Shown: positions 24,837 through 33,307, numbered from the stretch's first letter. The stretch is 41,439 nucleotides of DNA from Bryobacterales bacterium (GCA_003166475.1 PMVV01000165.1:1209-42647); one strand, 5' to 3'. The notes: a model not told the origin generated them from the sequence alone. Numbers and translations are program-made.

Positions 24837-27800
24837 TCAATAATAGAACTTCAAGCCAAACTGCACCTGGCGCGGCGCGCGCGCGGCCGTGACATAACCG
24901 AAAGAAGGCGTGCCAAACACGGTCGCGTTATTCGAATTCTGCGGCCCCGGCTGCGCGAACAGGAAGTTCGGGTGGTTGAAGATATTGAACATTTCCGCCC
25001 GGAATTGGAACCGCCTGTGTTCGCCGACAGGGAGATCCTTTTGGAACGACATGTCCCACGACTGCAGGCCCGGTCCGCGCACCGTGTTCTGGCCGACGTT
25101 GCCGAACGAGCCGTAGGCCGGGTCGACAAATGCGCAAGTGTTGAAGAACGTGCCGGGGAGGCAGGGCTTGCCGTTGGGGTTCTGTCCCACCACCGCATCC
25201 GGCCGTTGCTGGCCGTCGGAGTTGGCAAAGTTGCCATTGGCATCGGTCACGGTGTACCAGGTGCCATCCGAAATAGTGGTGACACCGGAGAATTCCCAAT
25301 CCCCAAGCACGGCGTTGGCGAATCTGGACGCATCCGGTCCGAAGTGCCTTCCGCGGCCGTACGGCAACTCCCAGATGTAATTGAACACCAGGCGGCGCCG
25401 GACATCGAAGTCCAGATTGCCGTGCTCCCATTCGGGGTGCTCCCACCACCGGAAGGCGTCGTTGTTCTGCGCGCCCAGATTGGCATTGGACGCGTTGCCC
25501 AATGCATGGCCCCATGTGAAATTGGCGAGCAGGCTAAGCCCTCCCGAGAAGCGGTGCTGAAACTTGGTCTGCAGCGCATCGTACTCGGAGTTGCCCGCCG
25601 TATCCAGATAAGAAATGCTGGTGTCGATCGACGGGAACGGACGCCGCGGCGCGTAAGGCGCACTCGGGTCGGCCGTCGGTGCGGCTTGGTTGACGTTGCC
25701 GAAGGTGTACAGCTTGGTACCCTTCGAGCCTACGTAGGCAACCTCCAGCAGGCTGTTAGCGCCGGCCTGATATTGCATCGTGAAATGCCATTGCAATACG
25801 TAGGGCGTGCGCATGTAGGGGTCCATCGAGAACAGCGTGGGCGTGTTGGGATCCACCAGGGAGTTGGCCGGGAATCCTTGAGACAAGAAGCCCAGGCCCG
25901 GCACCGAGCAATCCAGTGCCGCATTGGCGGAAGGCAGTCCACAAGGCGCGGCAAAGGTCTGGCTAACGAAGTACGGCGGATTGAAGCCCTGGCTGGGATT
26001 CGAGTACGGGCCATTCTCCGAGGCGTTATAGAACATGCCGAAAGCGCTGCGGATCACCAGCTTCGGAGCGGCCTGATATGCGAAGCCGACGCGCGGGGCG
26101 AAGTTGTTGAAGTCGGAATGCACCAGGCCGGCGGGCGCGCTGTGATTGACCTGCAACAACTGCGCAAAGGTGGGGGTGAGGGTCACATTGCTGGCGGCGG
26201 GAATATCCAACAGTCCCGTGAGCGGGTTGAAGTTGGCCTGCGAGTCGAAACGTTCCTTGACAACTCCGAAAAACTCGTAGCGCAGGCCCAGGTTCACGGT
26301 GAGCTTATGGTTCACTCGCCAGTCGTTCTGCACGAATACCGCATAGTTCTTGCGCGTGTAATCCACGTTATGCAGGTTGTTGATGCCGCCTCCGTCCGGC
26401 TGTCCCGCCAACAAGGAAGCCAGCCCGCTGCCGCCGGTTCCGGGCTGGGCCGGATTGTCCGTATACACAGGCCCAAAGCTCAAATAACCACGGGAGGCGG
26501 CGGGTTGAAAAATGGTGAACTCCTCCGGCCGGAAATCCCCGCCGAATTTCCAGGTCTGCCCGCCGCGAATCAGGGTGACGGTATCGGAGAGCGAGTAGGT
26601 ATTTTGGATCTCGAGAGAGGGAAGATAAGTCGGGCTTCCCAGGTTCGAGGCATCGCTGAAGGTGAGCTGCGGCAGGCCTCCGTTATCGGTGCCCTGCGAA
26701 AAGGGTACACCCGGAAAACCGACCTGGGCGGCGACGTCCGTGTTGGAGTTCTGCTGGAAACGGCTGGCGCGCAACCGGTTGTACCCCAAGCGCAACTCGT
26801 TCACGCGCGTGGGGCTGAAGATATGCGTCTCGCTGATGGCTGCATTATAGCCGTCGAAATTCTGAATGCCCGCGAAGAATCCGCCGCCATCGGCCAATCC
26901 GGGCAGGGGAGAGGGGATCACGGTGGGCGACTTGGAGATGCTGAACCGGTAGAAGGCATTGTCCCGGCTTGAGAAAACCTGGTCGACGCGCACATCGCCC
27001 TGGTTGCGGTCCTGTTGCAGGACGGGGTTGGAAACGTAGTTGTAGCCGTTTCCGTTAGCGTTGGGCGCCGGAAACAGGGCCACCAGCTTCTGGCCCAGCG
27101 GGTCCTGGCGAGAGGCCGGAATCACGTTGGATGGCGTTCCGTTCGCGCTGTAGCTGAAAGGCACGCCGCAGTATCCGGTCGGCGACGATGCGCTGGCCTG
27201 GGTGAGGCGCGTATCGAACAACTCGCCCGCAAAGGTTGGCATGCCATTGCAGTCCGGCACGCCGGTAGGGGAAGTCAAATCGAGCTGGGAACTGAAATCG
27301 CCGCTGGCCTGCGCGGCAGTCGGCACCAGCGACGTCAGTGTTTGGCCCTGGCGCTCGCGCAGACCTTCGTAGTCGCCGAAGAAGAACAGCTTGTCGCGAG
27401 TCAGGCGTCCGCCCAGGGTGGCGCCAAACTGGTTCTGCTTGTACGGCGGCAGCGAAGGATCGAAAAAGTTGCGCGCATCCACTTTGTCGTTGCGCAGGAA
27501 CTCGTACAGCACGCCATGGAATTCGTTGCTGCCCGATTTCAGCGTGGCGTTTACCACCGCTCCGTTAGCCCGGCCCAACTCCGCCGAGTAGGTTTCCGTC
27601 TCCACCTTGAACTCCTCGAGAGCGTCCACCGAAGGCATCACCACGTAGTTGGCCTCGTTCAGCAGATCCGGCAGATTGGAATTGTCGTCGATGCCGTCGA
27701 GCAGGAAGTTGTTCTGGAGCGATCGGGCGCCGTTTGCCGAGAAACCATAGCCCTGCTCGTCGCGCGCACCCGGCTCGCTGAAAACCACGCCCGCCGTGAG

Positions 27801-28256
27801 TTGCGCAAGCTGCACCGGATTGCGGCCATTCAGCGGAAGCTCCTGCATGTAACGGCTGTTAATTACCTGGCCGCGCTCGGAGTTGTCCGTTTCGAGCACC
27901 GGCGCCATGCCGGTGACTTCGATAGTCTCCCTCAGTTCCCCTGGCTGCAGCGTGAAATTCACACGCGCGCGCTGCTGGATCTCCAGGGTGATGGATTCGA
28001 CCTCGGTTTTGAAGCCTTTGGCGCCCACCGAGATCCGATAAGTGCCGACGCGCACCGGGCTCATGGTGTACTGTCCGGTAGCATCCGTGGCGGCGTTGTA
28101 GATGAAGTTGGTGGCCGTGTCTACAGCCGCGACTTGCGCACCCGGCACGGAGGCGCCGCTTGCGTCCAAAACGGTTCCCACAATTGCGCCGGTATCTTTT
28201 TGCGCGAACAGTATCGCGCCGGCGCAGAGGATCAAGACTGCCATGCGTGTGCACAT
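24837..28256 (-). CDS. Oar-like TonB-dependent receptor with N-terminal carboxypeptidase-regulatory-like domain
   Basis: The 1139-residue outer-membrane receptor has a signal peptide of about 18 residues (MCTRMAVLILCAGAILFA), a CarboxypepD_reg-like domain (about 22-105; TGAIVGTVLDASGASVPGAQ, GQYTMSPVRVGTYRISV), a plug with MQELPLNGRNPVQLAQLTAGV (about 140-160) and a long barrel ending FGLKFYY with terminal aromatic residues. The start at 28256 is supported by a promoter whose -10 ends 7 bases upstream (leaderless mRNA); the in-frame TTG at 28292 lies inside that promoter. The alpha-galactosidase gene follows within 35 bases, so the pair probably takes up and cuts a galactose-containing glycan. 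It is related to, but clearly different from, the receptor at 166-3369. Confidence 0.93.
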   Translation of the reverse strand: MCTRMAVLILCAGAILFAQKDTGAIVGTVLDASGASVPGAQVAAVDTATNFIYNAATDATGQYTMSPVRVGTYRISVGAKGFKTEVESITLEIQQRARVNFTLQPGELRETIEVTGMAPVLETDNSERGQVINSRYMQELPLNGRNPVQLAQLTAGVVFSEPGARDEQGYGFSANGARSLQNNFLLDGIDDNSNLPDLLNEANYVVMPSVDALEEFKVETETYSAELGRANGAVVNATLKSGSNEFHGVLYEFLRNDKVDARNFFDPSLPPYKQNQFGATLGGRLTRDKLFFFGDYEGLRERQGQTLTSLVPTAAQASGDFSSQLDLTSPTGVPDCNGMPTFAGELFDTRLTQASASSPTGYCGVPFSYSANGTPSNVIPASRQDPLGQKLVALFPAPNANGNGYNYVSNPVLQQDRNQGDVRVDQVFSSRDNAFYRFSISKSPTVIPSPLPGLADGGGFFAGIQNFDGYNAAISETHIFSPTRVNELRLGYNRLRASRFQQNSNTDVAAQVGFPGVPFSQGTDNGGLPQLTFSDASNLGSPTYLPSLEIQNTYSLSDTVTLIRGGQTWKFGGDFRPEEFTIFQPAASRGYLSFGPVYTDNPAQPGTGGSGLASLLAGQPDGGGINNLHNVDYTRKNYAVFVQNDWRVNHKLTVNLGLRYEFFGVVKERFDSQANFNPLTGLLDIPAASNVTLTPTFAQLLQVNHSAPAGLVHSDFNNFAPRVGFAYQAAPKLVIRSAFGMFYNASENGPYSNPSQGFNPPYFVSQTFAAPCGLPSANAALDCSVPGLGFLSQGFPANSLVDPNTPTLFSMDPYMRTPYVLQWHFTMQYQAGANSLLEVAYVGSKGTKLYTFGNVNQAAPTADPSAPYAPRRPFPSIDTSISYLDTAGNSEYDALQTKFQHRFSGGLSLLANFTWGHALGNASNANLGAQNNDAFRWWEHPEWEHGNLDFDVRRRLVFNYIWELPYGRGRHFGPDASRFANAVLGDWEFSGVTTISDGTWYTVTDANGNFANSDGQQRPDAVVGQNPNGKPCLPGTFFNTCAFVDPAYGSFGNVGQNTVRGPGLQSWDMSFQKDLPVGEHRRFQFRAEMFNIFNHPNFLFAQPGPQNSNNATVFGTPSFGYVTAARAPRQVQFGLKFYY

Positions 28257-28263
28257 GCGGGAA

Positions 28264-28292
28264 ATTGTAGGCCCAATCGCAGCGCCAGTCAA
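28264..28292 (-). promoter_or_regulatory. promoter of the receptor/alpha-galactosidase operon, leaderless
   Basis: On the minus strand TTGACT (28292-28287), a 17-base spacer and TACAAT (28269-28264) are followed after only 7 bases by the ATG at 28256. Transcription should therefore start at or within a base or two of the start codon. The absence of any Shine-Dalgarno sequence agrees. Confidence 0.7.
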
Positions 28293-28349
28293 CTACGAGA
28301 ATTCTCACCTGTCAAGCCTCGTTAGAAATGTCCCCTTCCTTACTAGAGA

Positions 28350-28402
28350 AGGCGGTGGGAAAGTGGGGAACCTGCTTTCGGTTTTCCACTTTTCCACCGT
28401 CT
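28350..28402. repeat. 21-bp hairpin between divergent promoters
   Basis: Bases 28350-28370 pair with 28382-28402 without a bulge: 17 Watson-Crick pairs plus four G-T(U) wobbles, with an 11-base loop. The arms read AGGCGGTGGGAAAGTGG… and …CCACTTTTCCACCGTCT. It lies upstream of both flanking genes, so it is not a terminator for either. The rest of the 328-base gap (28257-28584) holds the two promoters and nothing else I can identify. Confidence 0.75.
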
Positions 28403-28504
28403 CGTCGCCGGAGCTACGCGCTGAGGCAATTCCCCCACCCCTGTGGGCCTCCGAACTGCGCCGATTCGCGCACCCTGCTGCCGCATGAATTGAAAACAAA
28501 CGGC

Positions 28505-28533
28505 TTGCAGGTTGGGCATTGAGATGCCATACT
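28505..28533 (+). promoter_or_regulatory. likely promoter of the redox operon
   Basis: TTGCAG (28505-28510), a 17-base spacer and CATACT (28528-28533) lie about 50 bases before the GTG start at 28585. This is the only reasonable promoter-like pair in front of the operon. Confidence 0.45.
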
Positions 28534-28584
28534 AGGCCAAACTGCGGAATCTGGCCTATCCCTTCGGACGAGGCGGAGTCCCCA

Positions 28585-30252
28585 GTGAGGAGGTGGACCC
28601 TGAAACTACGCAAATTGCCCAAGACATTTATCCCTGCAGGTATCCTGATTACGCCGTTGCTACTCTCGACCATCAGCACCAGGAGCTATGCGATTCCGGC
28701 GTTCTCCCGGCAGTACGGCACTTCATGCACGACCTGCCACCTGGACTTTCCCAAGCTCAACGACTTTGGCAAAGCCTTCAAGGATGCCGGGTTCAAATTC
28801 CCGAAAGACGACGAAACGTTCCTGAAGACTCCTCCGGTGATGTTGGGCGCGCCGGCGCAGAAGGATGTCTGGCCGCACACGGTCTGGCCGGGCACCATTC
28901 CGGGCATGCCGCCCATCGGTCTGCGCATGAACAACTTCACGCAATTCACGGGCGCAAACGCGAGCCGCTTCAATGCGCTGGCGGCTCCGGGCACGGTGGC
29001 GCCAGTCATCCCGGGAAGCGATTTCGAGACCGGTTTCTTCAGCGTTTTTATGGCTGGGAACTTCGGCAGCGATATCGCCTTCTGGGTGGATGACGACCTC
29101 AGCGTGGCCGGGGATAACAGCGCGGGCGGCCTGGGAGACGGCTACCTGAAATTTGTCAATGTCGGCCGCTTTCTCAAGCTTCCGACAGACTCGCTTAGCA
29201 TCCGCACAGGCCAATTCGAACTGGACCTGCCGTTCACGCAGGCGCGCAGCATCAACATCAGCCCGTACGACATTTATACCGAAAGCAACGTGGGCGCGAT
29301 CAACTCCATGGTGGCCTTGCAGCAGAACGTGGCGAACCAGTTTAGTTTCGCGGACGGACAGAGGGGCATCGAGTTCAGCGGCGGGCATAGCTATGGCGGT
29401 TACCACTATTCAGTGGCCATCATCGATCAGAACACGACCGGCGTGGATCAAGCCTCCAATGCCAGTATCTACGTTCCCTCGGCCACGGGCGGCTCCAATG
29501 GCGGGGTCGGCTTCGCCTCGGACTCCGGCCTGAAGGATATTTACGCCCGCTTCTCCTACCGGTTTAACCTGGAGCGTGACAGCGAAAGCCGTCACTCTGT
29601 CCAGGCCGCCGGCACGACTGGACCGCGCGACCACACCTTCTTGAGCCTGGGCACGTTCTACCTGCACGGCAAATCTCAACAGGGCGTAGTGGGCGCGGAC
29701 GCCAGCGGGAACCCAAGCACGCTCTACGCGCGCGAGCCCTATTACCGCGCGGGCGGCGATTTCAACTTCAACTACCGCAACTTCAATCTGTTTGGCCTGT
29801 ATATGTTCGCCCGCGACAATAACCTGCTGCCGGTGGATTCGAGCGGTGCCCTGATCCCACTGCCGGTGGGTTCCACTGCCGCGGTACCGGTCGGTTTTAT
29901 TACCAGCGTGCCCGCCAAGTTCAACGGCGGATTCGTGCAGGCCGATTACCTGGTTCTGCCGTGGATCATGGCCATCGGGCGCTGGGATGGCGTCAACTCC
30001 AGCGCCGACCGCATCAACGGACTGGCGCTCAACAGCGGAACGGCTTATTTCGGACCGCTCAACTCCACGCGCAACCGCTTCACGCCCGGCATTCAATTCC
30101 TGATCCACCCGAACATCAAAGCCTCCTTTGAATACCAGTTCCGGCCCAAGCAGTTTGTCCAGACGGTCACCGACCCCTCGACCGGACTGCAGGAGCCGCT
30201 CAGCCCCTTCCGGGTCAATACGGCAGTTGTGGCTCTGGAATTCGTTTATTGA
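28585..30252 (+). CDS. Cyc2-like outer-membrane porin with an N-terminal monohaem cytochrome c motif
   Basis: The 555-residue protein has a signal peptide (about 1-36, ending RSYA). Directly after the cleavage site comes a single haem-c site, IPAFSRQYGTSCTTCHLDFPKLNDFGKAF (Cys48, Cys51, His52). All the rest looks like a beta-barrel: alternating hydrophobic and polar strands, Gly/Asn-rich turns and a C-terminal VVALEFVY ending in Tyr. This design, one haem at the N-terminus of a porin, is that of Cyc2-type fused cytochrome-porins, which pass electrons across the outer membrane in Fe(II) oxidisers; the 'FxRQxGxxCxxCH…P…LNxFGxxFK' phrase is similar. The GTG at 28585 has GGAG about 8 bases upstream. 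A perfect AGGAGGT further in precedes only a CTG codon. It heads an operon of redox proteins. It could also be a related haem-porin of other function. Confidence 0.72.
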   Translation: MRRWTLKLRKLPKTFIPAGILITPLLLSTISTRSYAIPAFSRQYGTSCTTCHLDFPKLNDFGKAFKDAGFKFPKDDETFLKTPPVMLGAPAQKDVWPHTVWPGTIPGMPPIGLRMNNFTQFTGANASRFNALAAPGTVAPVIPGSDFETGFFSVFMAGNFGSDIAFWVDDDLSVAGDNSAGGLGDGYLKFVNVGRFLKLPTDSLSIRTGQFELDLPFTQARSINISPYDIYTESNVGAINSMVALQQNVANQFSFADGQRGIEFSGGHSYGGYHYSVAIIDQNTTGVDQASNASIYVPSATGGSNGGVGFASDSGLKDIYARFSYRFNLERDSESRHSVQAAGTTGPRDHTFLSLGTFYLHGKSQQGVVGADASGNPSTLYAREPYYRAGGDFNFNYRNFNLFGLYMFARDNNLLPVDSSGALIPLPVGSTAAVPVGFITSVPAKFNGGFVQADYLVLPWIMAIGRWDGVNSSADRINGLALNSGTAYFGPLNSTRNRFTPGIQFLIHPNIKASFEYQFRPKQFVQTVTDPSTGLQEPLSPFRVNTAVVALEFVY

Positions 30253-30300
30253 CCCCGGGAAGTTCTACAATTAACAGAGATGAAAGGAAGGAACCGTTCT

Positions 30301-30873
30301 ATGAAGAGAGTGGTACTCGTTTTACTCGCAGCTTCGCTGGCCGCTTACGCGGCCAACATCAGCGGTAAGGTCACCGCGGGCAAGGGCACTTCGGTGGTGT
30401 ATGTGGATGCCGTTGCCGGCAAGACGTTTCCCGCACCCGCCAAGCCTCAGGTGATGGATCAGAAGCAGTTGCTGTTCGCGCCGCACATCCTGGTGGTGCA
30501 AGTGGGAACAACGGTGGAGTTTCTGAACAGCGACAAAGTGGCGCACAACATTTTTTGGCCGGCGATCAGCGGCAATAAAAAGCTGGGACACAATCTGGGC
30601 ACTTGGCCCACAGGGCAGAAGCGCGACTTCAAGTTCGACGCGCCGGGAATCGTGCCGTTGCTCTGCAACGTGCACCCGGAAATGTCCGGGTTCCTGGTGG
30701 TGACGCCGACGCCCTATTTCGCCGAGACCGACGCCGAAGGCAATTTCAAAATTGCCGATGTGCCGGCCGGCAGCTACACACTCGTAGCATGGCACGAGGG
30801 CATGAAGACGCCGCAATCGAAGCCTGTAACCGTGGGCGGCGATGTGACGGTCGATTTCGCGCTCTCCAAATAA
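30301..30873 (+). CDS. periplasmic blue-copper (cupredoxin) protein with C-terminal CarboxypepD_reg-like domain
   Basis: The 190-residue exported protein has a signal peptide (about 1-18, ending AAYA). A cupredoxin fold follows with all four type-1 copper ligands visible: His82 (NSDKVAHNIF) and Cys122, His125, Met128 (LLCNVHPEMSGFLVV). Residues about 141-190 form a small carboxypeptidase-regulatory-like beta-sandwich (ETDAEGNFKIADVPAGSYTLVAWHEG). It should be a one-electron carrier in the periplasm. ATG 30301 is preferred because AAGGAAGG lies 9 bases upstream; an in-frame ATG at 30280 would add 7 residues. TACAAT at 30266-30271 could be the -10 of an internal promoter. It sits between the haem-porin and the Rieske/cytochrome b genes, which suggests it links the two. 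Confidence 0.88.
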   Translation: MKRVVLVLLAASLAAYAANISGKVTAGKGTSVVYVDAVAGKTFPAPAKPQVMDQKQLLFAPHILVVQVGTTVEFLNSDKVAHNIFWPAISGNKKLGHNLGTWPTGQKRDFKFDAPGIVPLLCNVHPEMSGFLVVTPTPYFAETDAEGNFKIADVPAGSYTLVAWHEGMKTPQSKPVTVGGDVTVDFALSK

Positions 30874-30879
30874 GCTCGC

Positions 30880-32826
30880 ATGCTGACGCGCTTTCGCGAC
30901 AAGAAAGTCGACCGCGACTGGCTGAACAGCAACTTTCCCTGCATGATGGCGTGTCCGGCCGGCACCAACGCCGGCCGGTACGTTTCACTCATCGCGGAAG
31001 GGCGGTTCGAGGAGGCGTATCGCTACGCCCGCGATCCGAACCCGATGGCCAGCATCTGCGGCCGCGTCTGCGCGCACCCTTGTGAAACGGCCTGCCGCCG
31101 CGGCGCCGTGGACAAGCCCATCCAGATCCGCGCCCTGAAGCGCATGCTGACGGAGCGCTACGGCCCGGAATCCCGGCACCCCTTGCGCATCGACCGGCAG
31201 CGTGCCGCGCCGCAACCGTACCGCGTTGCCGTAGTCGGCAGCGGTCCCGTGGGGCTCTCGGCGGCGCACGACCTGGGCCTGATGGGTTACGCCGTCACCA
31301 TCTTCGAAGCCGCACCGGTGGCCGGCGGCATGCTCAAACTGGGCATCCCGGAATACCGCCTGCCGCGCAGCGTGGTGGAAGCGCAGGTGCGCGAGATTCT
31401 GGAAGCCGGCGATATCACGCTCAAGCTCAACCAGGCCGCCGGCCGCGATTTCACGATCTCCGGATTGCGCCAACAGGGCTTCGACGCGGTAGTCATCGCC
31501 GTCGGCGCGCACCGCAGCCGCGACCTTTCCATACCGGGCGTGGATCTCGACGGGGTCCACAAGGCTGTCGATTTTCTGCTCAACGCCAACCTGGGCTACC
31601 GCTTCACTATCGGCAAGAAGGTAGTCGTGATCGGCGGCGGAAACGTGGCCATGGATGTGGCCCGGTCGGCCGCTCGTGAAGTACTGCGGCAGCACGCCGG
31701 CGCTCCGGAAGAAGCCGTTCCGAGCGAGGAGAATGTCGCCGCCCTGGCCGCGCACGAGATGGTGGACGTTTCGCTGTCGGCCCTCCGCCTGGGCGCGCAG
31801 GAGGTCAGCATCGTCTGCCTGGAAAATCGCAAGGAGATGCCGGCGGCCTTGGAAGAGATCGAGGAAGCGCAGACCGAGGGCATCATTCTGCATGACGGCA
31901 GGGGTCCGCATCGCGTGCTGGGGCGCGACGGCAAAGTGACCGGCCTCGAAACATTGAAGACCATGCATGTTTTCGACGCCAACGGGCGGTTCAACCCCGC
32001 ATTCTACGAGAACAGCGAATCCGTCATCGAGTGCGACACCGTCATCCTGGCTATCGGGCAGGCTCCCAACCTGGACTTTCTGAAACCCGAAGACGGCGTG
32101 CGGGTGTCCCCGCGCGGGCTGGTCGTGGCGGACCGCGAAACCCTCATGACCTCGGCGGCCGGCGTGTTCGCGGGCGGAGACTGCGTGTTCGGGCCGCGCC
32201 TGATCATCGACAGCGTGGGCGACGGCAAGCGCATCGCCATCGCCATCGACGAGCACCTCACCGGGCGGAAGCATCCCGATCCGGAGATTGTGGTGGAAGT
32301 GCTCGATCACCACCGCATGTTTGCGGATTTCATGAATTTGTCGCGCCAGCCGGTGCCCATGCTGCCGCTGGAGCGTCGCACCGGCGTGACGGAAGTGGAG
32401 ATCGGCTTCGACGAGCAATCGGCCATGGCCGAGGCGCGCCGCTGTCTACGCTGCTGGGTCAACACCGTATTCGAAGGCAACGAACCGGATGGCTCGCAGT
32501 GCATCCTATGCGGCGGCTGCGCGGATGTTTGCCCGGAGGAGTGCCTGCGGATCGTGCCGCTGGAGCAGATCGAGTTTCCGCCCGAAGTGCTGGGCGAGAT
32601 CCGCGCCAACGAGCAGCTTTACCGCGTGGAGTTGGATGATGTGGCGGCGGAAGAGCTGGGCGTGATTACCGGTTCGGCCATGCTCAAGGACGAAACCCGA
32701 TGTATCCGGTGCGGCCTGTGCGCGGAACGCTGCCCGGTGAATGTGATCACCATGGAGGCGTACAGCATTGTGGGGCAGGATGAAATCCTGCGCGCCGATT
32801 GCCAATCGGCGCAAACTCGCCACTGA
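30880..32826 (+). CDS. GltD-like FAD/NAD(P)H oxidoreductase with two ferredoxin-type 4Fe-4S motifs
   Basis: The 648-residue protein resembles the small subunit of glutamate synthase and related flavin oxidoreductases. It has an N-terminal Cys-rich domain (CPAGTN about 25-30; CGRVCAHPCETAC about 60-72), an FAD site (VAVVGSGPVGLSAAHDL, about 113-130), an NAD(P) site (VVVIGGGNVAMDVARS, about 248-263) and the FAD-closing ATP/GD-type motif (AAGVFAGGDCVFGP, about 426-440). At the C-terminus are two 4Fe-4S motifs, CILCGGCADVCPEEC (about 545-559) and CIRCGLCAERCPVN (about 608-621). It lacks the glutaminase part, and the neighbours are Rieske and cytochrome b genes, so it more likely passes electrons between NAD(P)H and the membrane complex. 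The last 19 residues are encoded by a dispersed repeat. It starts 6 bases after the cupredoxin stop, with no clear ribosome binding site. Confidence 0.87.
   Translation: MLTRFRDKKVDRDWLNSNFPCMMACPAGTNAGRYVSLIAEGRFEEAYRYARDPNPMASICGRVCAHPCETACRRGAVDKPIQIRALKRMLTERYGPESRHPLRIDRQRAAPQPYRVAVVGSGPVGLSAAHDLGLMGYAVTIFEAAPVAGGMLKLGIPEYRLPRSVVEAQVREILEAGDITLKLNQAAGRDFTISGLRQQGFDAVVIAVGAHRSRDLSIPGVDLDGVHKAVDFLLNANLGYRFTIGKKVVVIGGGNVAMDVARSAAREVLRQHAGAPEEAVPSEENVAALAAHEMVDVSLSALRLGAQEVSIVCLENRKEMPAALEEIEEAQTEGIILHDGRGPHRVLGRDGKVTGLETLKTMHVFDANGRFNPAFYENSESVIECDTVILAIGQAPNLDFLKPEDGVRVSPRGLVVADRETLMTSAAGVFAGGDCVFGPRLIIDSVGDGKRIAIAIDEHLTGRKHPDPEIVVEVLDHHRMFADFMNLSRQPVPMLPLERRTGVTEVEIGFDEQSAMAEARRCLRCWVNTVFEGNEPDGSQCILCGGCADVCPEECLRIVPLEQIEFPPEVLGEIRANEQLYRVELDDVAAEELGVITGSAMLKDETRCIRCGLCAERCPVNVITMEAYSIVGQDEILRADCQSAQTRH
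32770..32823. repeat. dispersed GTGGGGCAGG repeat forming the end of a coding sequence
   Basis: The element starts GTGGGGCAGG and carries two hairpins: CAGGATGAAATCCTG (32776-32790) and GCGCCGATTGCCAATCGGCGC (32792-32812); it ends CGCCAC just before the TGA stop. It is translated as the C-terminal tail …VGQDEILRADCQSAQTRH of the oxidoreductase. Confidence 0.8.
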
Positions 32827-32836
32827 AGGAACAAGC

Positions 32837-33307
32837 ATGCCAGAAGACGACAAAACACAACCCACCCGGCGCGAGGCGTTCATCAAGCTGGGAGTCGGCT
32901 CGGTAGCCGTAGCCTGCGCGGGTGCAGGCGTGTTTGGATATTCTTATCTCTCCCCCAACGTACTCTACGAGCCGTCGCCGATCGCCAACGCGGGCAAGCC
33001 GGACCGCTATCCGCTCGGTTCCGTCAACCAGGATCTGGAAGCCGGTATCTACATCATTCATAGCCCGGAGGGTTTCTACGCGCTATCCGCCACGTGTACC
33101 CATCTCGGCTGCCTCACGGTGTGGAATGCCGACCTGGATATCATCGCCTGCCCGTGTCATGGCAGCAAGTTCAGCAAACAGGGCGTGAAGCTGGAGGGGC
33201 CCGCACCGCGCGGCCTGCCCTGGCTCAAAGTCTGGCTCGGCGATGAAGGTGAACTGCTGGTGGATCGCGCCTCCGTCATTCCGCCCAAGCAATACCTGAG
33301 GACCTGA
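32837..33307 (+). CDS. qcrA: Rieske [2Fe-2S] iron-sulfur protein
   Basis: The 156-residue Rieske subunit of a cytochrome bc/b6f-type complex takes one electron from quinol at the outer quinone site and passes it to a cytochrome c or cupredoxin. It has a Tat-type signal anchor ([28 protein letters not shown], about 11-38). The cluster-binding boxes are CTHLGC (Cys87, His89, Cys92) and CPCHGS (Cys105, Cys107, His108), both complete. The ATG at 32837 has GAAGGA about 6 bases upstream. An upstream in-frame GTG at 32768 falls inside the dispersed repeat and is rejected. The gene ends in a TGATG overlap with the cytochrome b gene. Confidence 0.95.
   Translation: MPEDDKTQPTRREAFIKLGVGSVAVACAGAGVFGYSYLSPNVLYEPSPIANAGKPDRYPLGSVNQDLEAGIYIIHSPEGFYALSATCTHLGCLTVWNADLDIIACPCHGSKFSKQGVKLEGPAPRGLPWLKVWLGDEGELLVDRASVIPPKQYLRT

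Noticed and set aside
24838-24840. TTG start for the alpha-galactosidase overlapping the receptor stop
   Set aside because: It adds an unlikely charged stretch before the signal peptide; ATG 24804 fits better, although neither has a Shine-Dalgarno sequence.
30280-30300. Leaderless start of the cupredoxin at ATG 30280
   Set aside because: TACAAT lies 8 bases upstream, but AAGGAAGG correctly spaced before ATG 30301 and the signal peptide favour the later start.
32768-32836. Longer Rieske protein starting at GTG 32768
   Set aside because: The extra residues come from the dispersed repeat and the end of the previous gene; ATG 32837 has a proper ribosome binding site and gives a normal Tat signal.
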